Shown here one piece after another: positions 52,670 to 63,365 of a stretch of 64,000 nt of DNA. Source of the DNA: Nocardioides marmotae (GTDB lineage: Bacteria; Actinomycetota; Actinomycetes; Propionibacteriales; Nocardioidaceae); contig NZ_CP053660.1 of assembly GCF_013177455.1 (NCBI RefSeq), positions 3,534,001 through 3,598,000 on the forward strand, read 5' to 3'. The stretch's first letter is position 1; each line of letters opens with the position of its first letter. Both the position numbers and the translations under genes were made by a program. A model generated the notes under the pieces. The model made no database searches and was not told the origin of the DNA. It saw nothing but the letters and a program-made list of their open reading frames with translations.

Positions 52670-53818
52670 ATGCCCGAGCGGCCGTCGATCTACGAGCAGG
52701 AGCACGAGGACTTCCGCGCGAGCGCGCGCGCGTTCCTCGAGCGGGAGGTCGTCCCGCACCACGAGCAGTGGGAGAAGGACGGCCAGGTCAGCCGCGAGGT
52801 CTGGCGCAAGGCCGGCGAGGCCGGGCTGCTCTGCTTCGACGTCGAGGAGGAGTACGGCGGTCCGGGCATCAAGGACTTCCGCTACAACATGGTCGTCGCG
52901 GAGGAGATCTCCCGGGTCGGCGCGAGCGGGCTCGGCTTCCCGGTCCACACCGACATCATCGTCCCCTACATCAGCCAGCTCGGCACCGAGGAGCAGAAGC
53001 AGCGCTGGCTCCCGGGCCTGGCCAGCGGCGAGCTGATCTCCGCGATCGCGATGACCGAGCCGGGCGCCGGCTCGGACCTCCAGGGCATCAAGACCACGGC
53101 CGTGGACAAGGGCGACCACTACGTCCTCAACGGGTCGAAGACCTTCATCAGCAACGGCATCATGAGCGACGTCGTGATCGTGGTCGCCCGCACCAACCCC
53201 GAGGCCGGCCACCAGGGCATCAGCCTGCTGGTCGTCGAGCGCGGCATGGAGGGCTTCGAGCGCGGCCGCAACCTCGACAAGATGGGCCTCAAGGCGCAGG
53301 ACACCGCCGAGCTCTTCTTCGACAACGTCGTGGTCCCCAAGGCGAACCTGCTCGGCGAGGAGGGCTCCGGCTTCATCTCGCTCATGGTCAACCTGCCCCA
53401 GGAGCGGGTCTCGATCGCCGCGATCGCGATCTCCGCGATCGAGCACATCCTCGACCTGTGCCTGGAGTACGCCGCCCAGCGCGAAGCGTTCGGCAAGCCG
53501 ATCGGCAAGTTCCAGCACAACCGGTTCCTGCTGGCCGAGATGGCCACCGAGGCCCACATCGCCCGACTGTTCGTCAACGACTGCGTCATGAAGCTCAACG
53601 AGGGCAAGGTCGACACCGCGCTGGCGTCGATGGCCAAGTGGTGGACCACCGAGCTGCAGAAGAAGTTCGCCGACCAGGGCGTCCAGCTCCACGGCGGCTA
53701 CGGCTACATGAACGAGTACCCGATCGCCAAGGCCTACGTCGACAGCCGGATCCAGACGATCTACGGCGGCACGACCGAGATCCAGAAGGAGATCATCGGC
53801 CGCAGCCTCGGCATCTGA
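52670..53818 (+). CDS. Acyl-CoA dehydrogenase
   Basis: FAD-dependent acyl-CoA dehydrogenase of 382 aa, oxidising an acyl-CoA to the enoyl-CoA in fatty or branched-chain acid breakdown. Signatures: FDVEEEYGGPGIKDFRYNMV, ISAIAMTEPGAGSDLQGIKT, RNLDKMGLKAQDTAELFFDN, QHNRFLLAEMATEAHIARLF and GGYGYMNEYPIAKAYVDSRI; the catalytic Glu is in YGGTTEIQKEIIGRSLG. ATG at 52670 with GGAGG 5 nt upstream. Which chain length it takes is not clear. Under MerR control with the luciferase-like gene (inference). Confidence 0.93.
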   Translation: MPERPSIYEQEHEDFRASARAFLEREVVPHHEQWEKDGQVSREVWRKAGEAGLLCFDVEEEYGGPGIKDFRYNMVVAEEISRVGASGLGFPVHTDIIVPYISQLGTEEQKQRWLPGLASGELISAIAMTEPGAGSDLQGIKTTAVDKGDHYVLNGSKTFISNGIMSDVVIVVARTNPEAGHQGISLLVVERGMEGFERGRNLDKMGLKAQDTAELFFDNVVVPKANLLGEEGSGFISLMVNLPQERVSIAAIAISAIEHILDLCLEYAAQREAFGKPIGKFQHNRFLLAEMATEAHIARLFVNDCVMKLNEGKVDTALASMAKWWTTELQKKFADQGVQLHGGYGYMNEYPIAKAYVDSRIQTIYGGTTEIQKEIIGRSLGI

Positions 53819-53920
53819 GGCGACCCGACCGACAGCCCGACCTGCCCGGGGCCCCGGCCCCGGGCGGGTCCGGGCAACCGCCCGCAGTACCCCCACCCGC
53901 CCGGTGGCATCCCCGATCGA

Positions 53921-53926
53921 TAGCGT
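53921..53926 (+). promoter_or_regulatory. Putative -10 box (TAGCGT) of the YjdF-like gene
   Basis: TAGCGT lies 6 nt before the GTG at 53933; probable leaderless promoter. The upstream gap (53819-53920) also holds a CCCGGGGC/GCCCCGGG hairpin that may end the acyl-CoA dehydrogenase transcript. Confidence 0.45.
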
Positions 53927-53932
53927 GAGGTA

Positions 53933-54592
53933 GTGAGCAGCGAGGTCGTGACAGCCGTCCGGTACGACACCCCGGGCGTGGTCCGCAGCCTCGACGTCGG
54001 CGCCAAGGCGCTGCTCGTCCTGCTGCTCGGCCTCGCCCTGGCGCACCCGGAGGCCAGCGGCCTGGAGGGCAAGGGCGCCGAGGCCCGCGCGATCGGCTAC
54101 CCGCTCCTCGCCTTCTCGATCCCGGCCGTCTGGTTCTTCTACTGGCGCGAGCGCGCGTCGTTCCCCTGGCTCCCGGACCTGCTGGTGACCCTCACCTGCT
54201 TCAGCGACACCCTCGGCAACCGGATGGACCTCTACAACCGCATCGTGTGGTTCGACGACTGGATGCACTTCGTCAACCTCGGGCTCCTCACGGCCGCGGT
54301 CCTGCTGCTGACCATGCACCGCAGCGCCGGTCTCGGCGCGGTCGTCGAGCGGTCCCTGGCCTTCGCCGCCACCGCCGCGATCGCCTGGGAGCTCGCGGAG
54401 TACGCCGCGTTCCTCAGCCGGCACTCCGAGCGCCGCCACGCCTACGCCGACACCCTCGGCGACCTCGTCCTGGGCGTCCTCGGCGCGGTCGTCGCCGCCG
54501 GCGTGGTCCACCGCGCCTGGGCCGCCGGGCGCCTGCGCTCGACCGCGCCGCAGCTCGAGCACGCGGCGGCCTCCGCCCGCGCCGTGGGGTAG
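53933..54592 (+). CDS. YjdF/DUF2238-like membrane protein
   Basis: Membrane protein of 219 aa with five or six helices. The motifs FDDWMHFVNLGLL, AIAWELAEYAAFLS and YADTLGDLVLGVLGA match the YjdF (DUF2238) family, whose conserved Asp, His and Glu in the membrane suggest ion binding or an enzyme role; function not established. GTG at 53933. It is followed by the MMPL gene after 80 nt. Confidence 0.8.
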   Translation: MSSEVVTAVRYDTPGVVRSLDVGAKALLVLLLGLALAHPEASGLEGKGAEARAIGYPLLAFSIPAVWFFYWRERASFPWLPDLLVTLTCFSDTLGNRMDLYNRIVWFDDWMHFVNLGLLTAAVLLLTMHRSAGLGAVVERSLAFAATAAIAWELAEYAAFLSRHSERRHAYADTLGDLVLGVLGAVVAAGVVHRAWAAGRLRSTAPQLEHAAASARAVG

Positions 54593-54672
54593 CCCGCCGC
54601 CTCGAGCGATGACTTCGGGGGCCGGCCCCGGTCCTTTCTCCCTAGCGCACCTGCTGCCGAGGGAGTTTCGTC

Positions 54673-56805
54673 ATGCGCCAGCACATCGCCGGGAGCCTCA
54701 CCGGCCGCGTCACCTCCTGGCTCGTCCTGCTCGCCTGGATCGCCGCGTTCGTGGTCTCCGCGGGCCTGTCGGCCAAGCTCACCGACGTCCAGGACAACGA
54801 GGCCGCGTCCTGGCTGCCGGAGAGCGCGGAGTCCACCCGCGTCTCCGAGGAGCTGGCCGGCACCGTCGACCCGAACGACATCCCGACCCTGGTGGTCTAC
54901 CAGCGCGACGGCGGCCTCACCGACGCCGACCTCGGCGCGATCGAGCAGCAGGCCGCCGCGATGGCGGACGTCGACGGCGTGAGCGGCAAGGTCGTCGACG
55001 CGCGGACGGCCGAGGCCGCCGGGTTCGACAGCCTCTCCCCGGACGGCGAGGTCGCGGTCACGACGCTGACGCTCAACTTCGGCGACGACGGCTGGAACGC
55101 CATCCCCGACGCCGCGGAGGAGCTCCGCTCGATCGCCGCGCTGGACGGCGGCACGGTGCACCTGGCCGGGTACGGCGGACAGGCGGCCGACTCCGCGGAG
55201 GCCTTCGAGGGCATCGACACCAACCTGGTGGTCGTGACCTTCGCGGTGGTCATCGTGATCCTGCTGCTGACCTACCGCAGCCCCACGCTCTGGCTCCTGC
55301 CGATCCTCAGCGCGGCGGTCGCGTACACGGTCTCCGGCGGAGTGGTCTACCTGCTGGCCGCGCACGCGGGCCTGACCGTCAACGCCCAGAGCCAGGCGAT
55401 CCTCGGCATCCTGGTCATCGGGGCCGGCACGGACTACGCGCTGCTGCTCGTGGCGCGCTACCGCGAGGAGCTGCGCCGGCACGACGACCGGCACGCCGCC
55501 ATGGCCGTGGCCCTGCACCGCGCGGCCCCGGCCATCCTCGCGAGCGCGGCGACCGTCGTGGTCAGCATGCTCTGCCTGGGGGTGGCCGAGCTGAACTCGA
55601 CCGCCGGGCTCGGGCCGGTGCTCGCGATCGGGGTCTCCGTCACGTTCCTGGTCATGGTCACCCTGCTGCCCGCCCTGCTGGTCATCACCGGGCGGTGGGT
55701 CTTCTGGCCCCGACGTCCGCTCGCCGGGTCCCGGGAGCCGACCGCCACCGGGCTGTGGGCGCGGGTGGGGCGCGCCATCGAGCCCCGGCCCCGCCGGGTG
55801 TGGGTCCTCACCGCGGCAGCGCTGGCCGTGGCCTGCCTGGGGGTGCTGCGCCTGGACACCTCCGGCCTCTCGACCGAGGACACCTACACCGAGGAGCTGG
55901 ACTCCGTCCGCGGGCAGCGGGTGCTGGTCGAGCACGGCCTGCTCGACAGCTCGAACACCGCCCAGGTCGTCGCCGACACCGACCAGATCGACGAGGTCCT
56001 CGCGGCGATGGCCGACGTCGAGGGGCTCGGCCGCCCCAGCGAGCCCCGCCCGGTCTCGGACGAGCGCGCCTACGTGGAGGCGACCGTCGACCACGACATC
56101 TCCTCCGGCGCCGCGTTCGACGTCGTCACGTCGACCCGCACGGCCGTCCACGACGTCGGTGGCGCCGACGCGCTGGTCGGGGGCGGCTCGGCCGTCTACC
56201 TCGACACCCAGGTGGCCAGCGACCGCGACAGCCGGGTGATCATGCCGCTGGTGCTGGTCGTGGTCCTCCTCATCCTCATCGGCCTCCTCCGGGCGGTCGC
56301 GGCACCGCTGCTGCTGATCGCCACGGTGGTGCTCTCCTTCGGGGCCGCGCTGGGGATCTCCACCCTGCTCTTCGACTACGTCTTCGGCTTCGCCGGCGCC
56401 GACCCCGGGTTCCCGCTCTTCGCCTTCGTCTTCCTCGTGGCGCTGGGCATCGACTACAACATCTTCCTGATGACCCGAGTGCGGGAGGAGAGCGTCCTCC
56501 ACGGCACCCGGCAAGGAGCGCTGATCGGGCTGCGGTCCACCGGCGGGGTGATCACCTCGGCCGGCCTGGTGCTCGCCGCGACGTTCCTGATGCTCGCCAC
56601 GATCCCGTTCGTCTTCCTCGTCGAGCTCGGCGTCGCCGTCGCCCTGGGGGTGCTGCTGGACACCATGGTGGTCCGCTCGGTGCTGGTCACCGCCCTCAAC
56701 CTCGACCTCGGCGACCGCATCTGGTGGCCCAGCGCCCTGGCCCGCCGGGACCGGGACCGGGACACCCCGGCCCCGGTCCGGGAGGACCCCCGCGTCGGGG
56801 TCTGA
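54673..56805 (+). CDS. MMPL-family transporter
   Basis: RND-superfamily transporter of 710 aa with 11-12 helices in two repeats. Each repeat has one helix, an outer domain ([20 protein letters not shown] in the first) and a five-helix block. The membrane motifs are [20 protein letters not shown] in the first half and [20 protein letters not shown] in the second, with the Asp-Tyr pairs that carry protons. MMPL proteins export lipids, siderophores or other envelope molecules; this one is the short type without long soluble loops. ATG at 54673, GAGGGAG upstream. Confidence 0.92.
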   Translation: MRQHIAGSLTGRVTSWLVLLAWIAAFVVSAGLSAKLTDVQDNEAASWLPESAESTRVSEELAGTVDPNDIPTLVVYQRDGGLTDADLGAIEQQAAAMADVDGVSGKVVDARTAEAAGFDSLSPDGEVAVTTLTLNFGDDGWNAIPDAAEELRSIAALDGGTVHLAGYGGQAADSAEAFEGIDTNLVVVTFAVVIVILLLTYRSPTLWLLPILSAAVAYTVSGGVVYLLAAHAGLTVNAQSQAILGILVIGAGTDYALLLVARYREELRRHDDRHAAMAVALHRAAPAILASAATVVVSMLCLGVAELNSTAGLGPVLAIGVSVTFLVMVTLLPALLVITGRWVFWPRRPLAGSREPTATGLWARVGRAIEPRPRRVWVLTAAALAVACLGVLRLDTSGLSTEDTYTEELDSVRGQRVLVEHGLLDSSNTAQVVADTDQIDEVLAAMADVEGLGRPSEPRPVSDERAYVEATVDHDISSGAAFDVVTSTRTAVHDVGGADALVGGGSAVYLDTQVASDRDSRVIMPLVLVVVLLILIGLLRAVAAPLLLIATVVLSFGAALGISTLLFDYVFGFAGADPGFPLFAFVFLVALGIDYNIFLMTRVREESVLHGTRQGALIGLRSTGGVITSAGLVLAATFLMLATIPFVFLVELGVAVALGVLLDTMVVRSVLVTALNLDLGDRIWWPSALARRDRDRDTPAPVREDPRVGV

Positions 56806-56868
56806 CCTCCACCGCCCGGACCGGGCCCCGGCCGGGCCTTGGCCGACCGCCGCCTTCCCCGCGGCGGT

Positions 56869-56874
56869 TAGCCT
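56869..56874 (+). promoter_or_regulatory. Putative -10 box (TAGCCT) of fbiC
   Basis: TAGCCT ends 7 nt before the fbiC ATG (56882); probable leaderless promoter. Confidence 0.45.
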
Positions 56875-56881
56875 GAGCACG

Positions 56882-59461
56882 ATGGACGTCGAGACCGCGG
56901 ACCCCCGCCCCATGCCGCAGCAGGTACGCCGCGCCCTCGCGCGCGCCGAGCGCGGCGCCGCCCTGGACGTGGCCGAGGCGACCGCCCTGCTCGCGGCGAC
57001 CGGCCCCGAGCTGGACCGGCTGTGCGCGGCCGCCGCGAAGGTCCGCGATGCCGGGCTCGTCGCCGCCGGCCGCGCCGGCGTGGTGACGTACTCCCCCAAG
57101 GTCTTCATCCCGGTCACCCGGCTGTGCCGCGACCGGTGCCACTACTGCACGTTCGTGGAGACCCCGGGGCAGGCCGCCCGCGAGGGCCGCGCGCCGTACC
57201 TCTCCCCCGACGAGGTCCTCGAGATCGCCCGGCAGGGCGCGGAGCTGGGCTGCCTGGAGGCGCTGTTCACCCTCGGCGACCGGCCCGAGGACCGCTGGCC
57301 CGAGGCGCGGGCCTGGCTGGACGAGCAGGGCTACGACTCGACGCTGGCCTACGTGCGGGCGCTCGCGGTGCGGGTGCTGGAGGAGACCGGGCTGCTGCCC
57401 CACCTCAACCCCGGCGTCATGTCCTGGGAGGAGATGAACCGGCTCAAGCCGGTCTCCCCCTCGATGGGGATGATGCTCGAGACCACCTCCACCCGGCTGC
57501 ACGAGACCAAGGGGCTGGCCCACTTCGGCTCGCCCGACAAGGACCCCGCGGTGCGGCTGCGGGTGCTGGAGGACGCGGGCCGGCTGTCGATCCCGTTCAC
57601 CACCGGGCTGCTCGTCGGGATCGGCGAGACGCTCACCGAGCGCGCCGAGACGATCTTCGCGTTGCGCGCCACCGCCCGCGCCTACGGCGCGGTCCAGGAG
57701 GTGATCGTCCAGAACTTCCGGGCCAAGCCCGACACCGCGATGCGGCACACCGACGACCTCGACCTCGACGAGTACCGCGCCGCCATCGCGGTCACCCGCA
57801 TCGTGCTGGGCCCCAAGGCCCGGGTGCAGGCCCCGCCGAACCTGGTCGACCACGCCCAGGGGTCCGCGGAGTGCCGCGCGCTGCTCGACGCCGGCGTCGA
57901 CGACTGGGGCGGCGTCTCCCCGCTCACCCCCGACCACGTCAACCCCGAGCGGCCCTGGCCCTCGCTGGAGCGGCTGCGGGCGATCAGCGCCGAGGCCGGC
58001 TTCGAGCTGAAGGCGCGGCTCACCGTCCACCCCGAGTACGTCCGCGCCGCCCTCGACGGCGGCGCGCCCTGGCTGGACCCCCGCGTGGCCGGGCACGTCG
58101 CCGCCCTGGCCGCGCCCGACGGCCTCGCGCGCCCCGGCGTACGCCCCACCGGCCTGCCGTGGCAGGAGCCGGACGGCGGGTTCACCAGCGCCGGGCGCAC
58201 CGACCTCCACGAGGCCGTCGACCGCGAGGGCCCCGACGGCGGCCGCACCGAGGACCGGCGCTCGGACTTCGCCGACGTCTACGGCGACTGGGACTCCGTG
58301 CGCGACGCCGCGTCGACCACCGGGCTGGTCGATGGTGCGCCGGCGGTCCTGCACAGCGAGGGCCGCGAGGCGCTCGCGGCCGCCGAGGCCGACCCCGGCG
58401 GGCTCTCCGACGAGCACGCGCTGACCCTGATGACCGCCGAGGGCCCGCTCCTCGAGCAGGTCTGCCGGCTGGCCGACGACCTGCGCCGCGAGGTCGTCGG
58501 CGACGAGGTGACCTACGTCGTCAACCGCAACATCAACTTCACCAACGTCTGCTACGTCGGGTGCCGGTTCTGCGCGTTCGCCCAGCGCCGCACCGACGCC
58601 GACGCCTTCTCCCTCTCCCTCGACGAGGTCGCCGACCGCGCCCAGGAGGCGTGGGACCTCGGCGCGACCGAGGTGTGCATGCAGGGCGGCATCGACCCCG
58701 AGCTGCCCGCGACGGCGTACTTCGACCTCGTCTCGGCGGTCAAGCAGCGCGTGCCCGAGATGCACGTCCACGCCTTCAGCCCGATGGAGGTCGTCAACGG
58801 CACCGCCCGGACCGGGCTGTCCATCGAGGACTTCCTCATCAAGGCCCGCGAGGCCGGGCTGGGCTCGCTGCCGGGCACCGCCGCGGAGATCCTCGACGAC
58901 GAGGTCCGCTGGGTGCTGACCAAGGGCAAGCTGCCCGCGCGCACCTGGGTCGAGATCGTCAGCACCGCGCACCGCGTCGGGATCCCGACGACCTCGACGA
59001 TGATGTACGGCCACGTCGACAACCCGCGGCACTGGGTCGGCCACCTCCGGGTCCTGGCCGGCGTGCAGGACCGGGCCCGCGAGGCCGGGGTCGGCGGGTT
59101 CACCGAGTTCGTGCCGCTGCCGTTCGTGCACACCTCGGCGCCGATCTACCTCGCCGGCGTCGCCCGCCCCGGCCCGACCCTGCGCGACAACCTGGCGGTC
59201 CACGCGATGGCGCGGATCCTGCTCCACGGGCGCATCGACAACATCCAGACCTCGTGGGTCAAGCTCGGCGTCGAGGGCACCCGCGCGATGCTCCGCGCCG
59301 GCGCCAACGACCTCGGCGGGACGCTGATGGAGGAGACCATCTCCCGGATGGCCGGCTCCGAGCACGGGTCGGCCAAGACGGTCGCCGAGCTGGTCGAGAT
59401 CGGCGCCGGGATCGGCCGCCCGGTCCTCGAGCGCACCACGACGTACGCCCGCCGGACCTGA
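56882..59461 (+). CDS. fbiC: FO synthase (bifunctional CofG/CofH)
   Basis: Makes 7,8-didemethyl-8-hydroxy-5-deazariboflavin (FO), the chromophore of coenzyme F420, from a pyrimidine and tyrosine. Two radical-SAM units in one chain of 859 aa: N-terminal CofG half with C82-x3-C86-x2-C89 (CRDRCHYC) and C-terminal CofH half with C557-x3-C561-x2-C564 (CYVGCRFC). Other blocks: [47 protein letters not shown] and [20 protein letters not shown]. Fused FbiC is typical of actinobacteria. ATG at 56882. F420-using genes lie 6-9 kb upstream. Confidence 0.97.
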   Translation: MDVETADPRPMPQQVRRALARAERGAALDVAEATALLAATGPELDRLCAAAAKVRDAGLVAAGRAGVVTYSPKVFIPVTRLCRDRCHYCTFVETPGQAAREGRAPYLSPDEVLEIARQGAELGCLEALFTLGDRPEDRWPEARAWLDEQGYDSTLAYVRALAVRVLEETGLLPHLNPGVMSWEEMNRLKPVSPSMGMMLETTSTRLHETKGLAHFGSPDKDPAVRLRVLEDAGRLSIPFTTGLLVGIGETLTERAETIFALRATARAYGAVQEVIVQNFRAKPDTAMRHTDDLDLDEYRAAIAVTRIVLGPKARVQAPPNLVDHAQGSAECRALLDAGVDDWGGVSPLTPDHVNPERPWPSLERLRAISAEAGFELKARLTVHPEYVRAALDGGAPWLDPRVAGHVAALAAPDGLARPGVRPTGLPWQEPDGGFTSAGRTDLHEAVDREGPDGGRTEDRRSDFADVYGDWDSVRDAASTTGLVDGAPAVLHSEGREALAAAEADPGGLSDEHALTLMTAEGPLLEQVCRLADDLRREVVGDEVTYVVNRNINFTNVCYVGCRFCAFAQRRTDADAFSLSLDEVADRAQEAWDLGATEVCMQGGIDPELPATAYFDLVSAVKQRVPEMHVHAFSPMEVVNGTARTGLSIEDFLIKAREAGLGSLPGTAAEILDDEVRWVLTKGKLPARTWVEIVSTAHRVGIPTTSTMMYGHVDNPRHWVGHLRVLAGVQDRAREAGVGGFTEFVPLPFVHTSAPIYLAGVARPGPTLRDNLAVHAMARILLHGRIDNIQTSWVKLGVEGTRAMLRAGANDLGGTLMEETISRMAGSEHGSAKTVAELVEIGAGIGRPVLERTTTYARRT

Positions 59462-59520
59462 CGCGGGGGCCGCTCGGGGCCGCTCGGGGGGCGCTCGGGG
59501 GCGACCTCGCCATCCGGGGT

Positions 59521-59547
59521 TTGCCGGGGACCGCGGCCCGGTAAACT
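59521..59547 (+). promoter_or_regulatory. Putative promoter of the Ser/Thr kinase gene
   Basis: TTGCCG (59521-59526) and TAAACT (59542-59547), 15-16 nt apart depending on the -35 phase. TAAACT stands out in this GC-rich region. The preceding gap has a GCCGCTCGGG-type short repeat (59468-59500). Confidence 0.45.
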
Positions 59548-59585
59548 CCCCGCGGCGGGCCGCCCGAGCCCGGGCGAGGGCAGGC

Positions 59586-61661
59586 ATGGGATACCCGAAG
59601 GTCGACGACGAGTACGACGGTCGCTACCGGATCGTGCGTCGGATCGGCCACGGCGGCATGGGCGTGGTCTACGAGGCCGTCGACAAGGTCCTCAACCGCT
59701 CCGTCGCGCTCAAGATCGTGCTCCCCTCGCTGCCCGACCGCGAGGACTTCCACGCCCGGTTCGCCCGCGAGGCCTCGGTGCTCGCCCGGATCCGCTCGCG
59801 CAACATCGTGGGCATCCACGAGTACGGCGAGACCGAGGACACCGTCTACTTCGTCACCGAGCTCTTCCCCGACGGGGACCTGCGCACCTGGCTCCAGACC
59901 CACGGCCCGCTCGACCGCCGCGCGGCGCTCTCGCTCGTCGCGCAGACCTGCGAGGCCCTGGCCGACGCCCACGCCGCCGGCGTCATCCACCGCGACGTCA
60001 AGCCCGGCAACGTGCTGCTGTGGAACCGGCCCGAGGGGCTGATCCCCTACCTCGCCGACTTCGGCATCGCCCTCGACGGCAACGCCGCCGACCAGGAGGG
60101 GCTGACCCGCGCCGGCACGCTGGTGGGCAGCCCGGCGTACATGGCGCCCGAGCGGCACTTCGGCCACCCCGCGGACGAGCGCGGCGACGTCTACTCCATG
60201 GGCTGCCTGCTGTGGGCGGTGCTGGCCGGCGACGCGCCGTACTCCGGCACCGACTTCCAGATGATCAACAGCCACGTGAACTCGCCGACCCCCGCCCTGG
60301 GCACCGGCCACCCGGTCGACGACCGGATCGACGAGGTCCTGGCCCGCACGCTGCACAAGGACCCCGAGCAGCGGGTCCAGTCCGCCGCCGACCTCCGCGA
60401 GGCGCTGCTCTCGATCATCCGCGACATCGACGCCGGCCGGCTCCCCCCGCCCGGCCCGATCACCGGGGCCGACGACCCGGCCGCGGCGCCGCTGTCCACC
60501 CTCCCCGCCGCTCCCCCGGCGGCCGCCCCGGTCGCTGCCCCGGCGGCTGCTCCGGCGGCTGCTCCGGCCGCCGCTCCCGAGCCCGACGACGACCGCACCG
60601 TGGTCAAGCCCACCATCGCCGCCCTCGGCGGTGCGGCGGCTGCCGGCGCGGCCGCGGCCGCCACGCCCCCCTCCTCCTCCAGCCCGCCCTCCGCCCCCTC
60701 GTCCTCGGCCACGGGTGACGCGCACGACGAGCCCCAGGCCGGCAGCACCGTCGCCCGCAAGCTGGTGACCCCGGCCCCGGTGGTCGCCCCCGCGATCGCC
60801 TCCGGCGACGGCTCGGGCGGCTCCGGGTCAGGCGGCTCCTCGGGCGGTCCCGAGGACGGCCCAAGCGGCGCCACCCCCGTCGACCGCGAGCGGCGCCGGC
60901 GGGGCGGCCTGGCGGCGCTCGCCGCGGCCGGTCTCGTGGCCGCGGTCGCGGTGACCGCCTTCGCCGTGGACGCCGCCACCGGCGGCGACGACGACGAGCC
61001 CGCCGCGGGCGACCCGACCCCGACCGTCGCGACCGAGGCGACGGACCCCGCCACCACCAGCCCCAGCCCGACCGCCGTCGCCCCGCCCACCCCGAAGGCC
61101 CCCCGGGTCGAGGCGCGGGGCGGCTACCGCTCGGTGACCGTCAGGATCCGCGAGGCCGCCGAGCCCGGCGGTGACGTCGTGCAGACCACCGAGTACGACC
61201 GCGGGGACGGCTGGCAGACGCTGGACGATGCCCGCTTCACCGTGGACACCCCCCAGGGCGGCGAGCGGGTCTGCGTCCGGGTCCGCACGGTCGCCGAGTC
61301 CGCCGGCGGCGCCACTGCCACCAGCAAGGTCGAGCGCGACTGCGCGACCTCGGACGCCCGCGTCGTACGGCTGGTCCGGACCCCCGGCCCGTGCACGACG
61401 AGCGCGGCGGGCTACACCTACCCCTGCGTCTGGTACGGCGTGGAGGTGGCCGGCTTCGCCTCGGGCACCCGCCCCGTCCCGCGCCTGTCGTCGGCCCAGG
61501 TCGGCGAGTGGTGCGAGCAGGGCGTCGACTGCGTCCCGGTGCCGGTCGGCCAGGACGGGCGTGGCCGCGTGCCGCGGCTCGCGAAGGTCGCCCGCGACGA
61601 GGGCGTCGTGACCCTCGTCGTCGACGGGGTCCGCGTGCGGGCCCGCGTCGCCTACCCCTGA
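59586..61661 (+). CDS. Membrane Ser/Thr protein kinase, PknB-like, with Fn3-like outer domain
   Basis: Eukaryotic-type kinase of 691 aa. The kinase domain (about 12-285) has Gly loop RIGHGGMGVVYEA, ALKIV Lys, VIHRDVKPGNVLL catalytic loop, ADFGIAL and AYMAPERHF. A long Pro/Ala-rich linker follows, then one helix (about 440-462, GGLAALAAAGLVAAVAVTAF) and an outer part with a fibronectin-III-like stretch (VEARGGYRSVTVRIREAAEP) and a Cys-rich tail (PGPCTTSAAGYTYPCVWYG, GEWCEQGVDCVP). No PASTA repeats. It may sense an envelope signal. Confidence 0.92.
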   Translation: MGYPKVDDEYDGRYRIVRRIGHGGMGVVYEAVDKVLNRSVALKIVLPSLPDREDFHARFAREASVLARIRSRNIVGIHEYGETEDTVYFVTELFPDGDLRTWLQTHGPLDRRAALSLVAQTCEALADAHAAGVIHRDVKPGNVLLWNRPEGLIPYLADFGIALDGNAADQEGLTRAGTLVGSPAYMAPERHFGHPADERGDVYSMGCLLWAVLAGDAPYSGTDFQMINSHVNSPTPALGTGHPVDDRIDEVLARTLHKDPEQRVQSAADLREALLSIIRDIDAGRLPPPGPITGADDPAAAPLSTLPAAPPAAAPVAAPAAAPAAAPAAAPEPDDDRTVVKPTIAALGGAAAAGAAAAATPPSSSSPPSAPSSSATGDAHDEPQAGSTVARKLVTPAPVVAPAIASGDGSGGSGSGGSSGGPEDGPSGATPVDRERRRRGGLAALAAAGLVAAVAVTAFAVDAATGGDDDEPAAGDPTPTVATEATDPATTSPSPTAVAPPTPKAPRVEARGGYRSVTVRIREAAEPGGDVVQTTEYDRGDGWQTLDDARFTVDTPQGGERVCVRVRTVAESAGGATATSKVERDCATSDARVVRLVRTPGPCTTSAAGYTYPCVWYGVEVAGFASGTRPVPRLSSAQVGEWCEQGVDCVPVPVGQDGRGRVPRLAKVARDEGVVTLVVDGVRVRARVAYP

Positions 61662-61755
61662 GCCGCGACCCCGCCGCTGCCTGCCCCGGCCCCGCCCGGC
61701 CCCGCCCGGCCTGACCCGGCCTGACCTGGCCGCGCCGCGGCCTGCCCCGCCCGGG

Positions 61756-61802
61756 AAGCACCACGCCCCCGACCGGAGTCCGGTCGGGGGCGTGTCGTGC
61801 TT
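61756..61802. terminator. Perfect 15-bp hairpin between kinase and secreted-protein genes
   Basis: CACGCCCCCGACCGG (61762) pairs with CCGGTCGGGGGCGTG around the loop AGT, and an outer AAGCAC/GTGCTT pair extends it past a 2-nt bulge. Between convergent genes. The 60 bases before it are a run of short CCGGCCCCGCCC-type repeats with no gene. Confidence 0.85.
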
Positions 61803-61810
61803 GACGGGGG

Positions 61811-63199
61811 TCAGGAGCCCGGCGGCGGGGGCGGCGGGGGCTCGGTCGGGGGCGGGGGCGTCGGGTCGGTCGGCGTCGGGTTGCCGCCGCCGCCGCCGCC
61901 GCCACCGCCGCCACCGCCGCCGCCACCGCTGCTCGGCGGGACGACCGTGGTCAGCTTGCGGGCGACCGAGGCACCGGAGATGTTCCCGGCGCCGCCGGTG
62001 ACCCACACGCGCCAGAAGCTGGTGCCGATGCGCGCGGAGGTCGCGGAGATGGCGTAGGAGCCGTTGGCGGCGGTCCGGCCGCGGCTGACGGTGCGCCACT
62101 TGCCGCCGACGTACTTCTGCAGCTGGATGGCGGCGCGGCGAGCCGGCAGGGCCCGGCCACGCATGGTCAGCCGCTCGCCCTGACGGATCTTGCGCTGGGC
62201 GAGCGAGGCGGTGACGTTGACGCGGACGAGGACCTTGAGCTTCGTCGAGGAGGCCTCGTGCTTGGTCGACCGCGGGTAGGAGAGCCGGTAGACCGTGGCC
62301 TTGGCCGGCTGCACCTTGGTCCGCATCACGCCGCCGCTGCCGACCTTCTTGCTCGCGACCTTGCGGAACTTCTTCTCCCCCGGCCCCTTCGCGGCGAGGA
62401 CGTAGGTGCCGGCGACGGCGTCGTTGTCGATCGCCTCGCGGACCCGCCCGACGAGGTTGACCTTCTCGCCGTAGATCACGCGGACGGTGCGACCGCGCCC
62501 GGTGCCCCGCGTCAGGGAGGCGTTGGTCTTGATCGCCTCGAACTCATAGGTCTTCAGCGGCCCGCCCGAGCGGACGACGAGCCGGTCGACCTGGAAGGGA
62601 TTGCCGTCGCAGCCGAAGAGGAAGCCGATCCGGGCGCCCTCGCCGTCGCCGCCGCGCAGCTGCGCGAAGGACTGCAGGTCGGTCGGGAACGACGTCGCGT
62701 CCTCGACGCCCGCAGGCGTGTAGTGGCGCCAGGAGTAGGTGAGCGCGGCCCCGTCGATCGTGCGCCAGTCCGGCTTCTCGTCGGGGTTGAGGTCGGTGAT
62801 CAGGTCCGAGGTGCCGATCCAGTAACCGTCGTCGTTCGGCGGGTCGTACCGGACCGACGCGATGCCCTGGCTCTGCGCGGCGGTCGTGCGCAGCCGGATG
62901 GTGAAGGTGCTCAGCTGGGTCGGGCGACCGGCGTACGCGGTCGCGCCGACGGCCGTGCCGGTGCTGGAGGGCTGCCACGCGATGCTGGCCTTGCCGGAGT
63001 TCGGCTTGTTGCGCACCACGCGGAAGCCCGGCGCCCGCCCCGGCGCCGCGCCCGGGTCGACGCAGTCGCGGACCGCGAGCCGCAGGCCGGCGGACTGGAA
63101 GTGGTCGCCGTCCACGCGCGTCGCGCCGACGGCGACACCCGGCAGCACGGAGAGGGCCAGGACGACGGCGCCGGCGGCGCCGATGACGGTTCTTCGCAT
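61811..63199 (-). CDS. Secreted protein with polyglycine and proline-rich C-terminus
   Basis: Predicted exported protein of 462 aa. Signal peptide MRRTVIGAAGAVVLALSVLP with cleavage near AVGA. The first half (30-200) has a WYIG-type stretch (PNDDGYWIGTSDLITDLNPD) and two Cys. The second half has beta-rich segments of the kind found in Ig-like or bacterial repeat domains (VTASLAQRKIRQGERLTMRG, QKYVGGKWRTVSRGRTAANG). The end is SSG followed by about 15 Gly, then a Thr/Pro/Glu-rich tail. It could be an adhesin or wall-associated protein; no function recognised. Confidence 0.75.
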   Translation of the reverse strand: MRRTVIGAAGAVVLALSVLPGVAVGATRVDGDHFQSAGLRLAVRDCVDPGAAPGRAPGFRVVRNKPNSGKASIAWQPSSTGTAVGATAYAGRPTQLSTFTIRLRTTAAQSQGIASVRYDPPNDDGYWIGTSDLITDLNPDEKPDWRTIDGAALTYSWRHYTPAGVEDATSFPTDLQSFAQLRGGDGEGARIGFLFGCDGNPFQVDRLVVRSGGPLKTYEFEAIKTNASLTRGTGRGRTVRVIYGEKVNLVGRVREAIDNDAVAGTYVLAAKGPGEKKFRKVASKKVGSGGVMRTKVQPAKATVYRLSYPRSTKHEASSTKLKVLVRVNVTASLAQRKIRQGERLTMRGRALPARRAAIQLQKYVGGKWRTVSRGRTAANGSYAISATSARIGTSFWRVWVTGGAGNISGASVARKLTTVVPPSSGGGGGGGGGGGGGGGNPTPTDPTPPPPTEPPPPPPPGS

Positions 63200-63365
63200 C
63201 TACAACCTCGGGATGTGGGGGAGCGATCTGGGTGGAGGGCGGCCGGTCGGGTCGCCCGAAGCGGCTCTACCCGGGCTCACACCTGGGGAAACGCATGGTC
63301 CGGACCACCTGCGGGTAACTGCTCCGTGCTCCCTCCACTCCCCCGACTACAGAAGGAGCACAACA

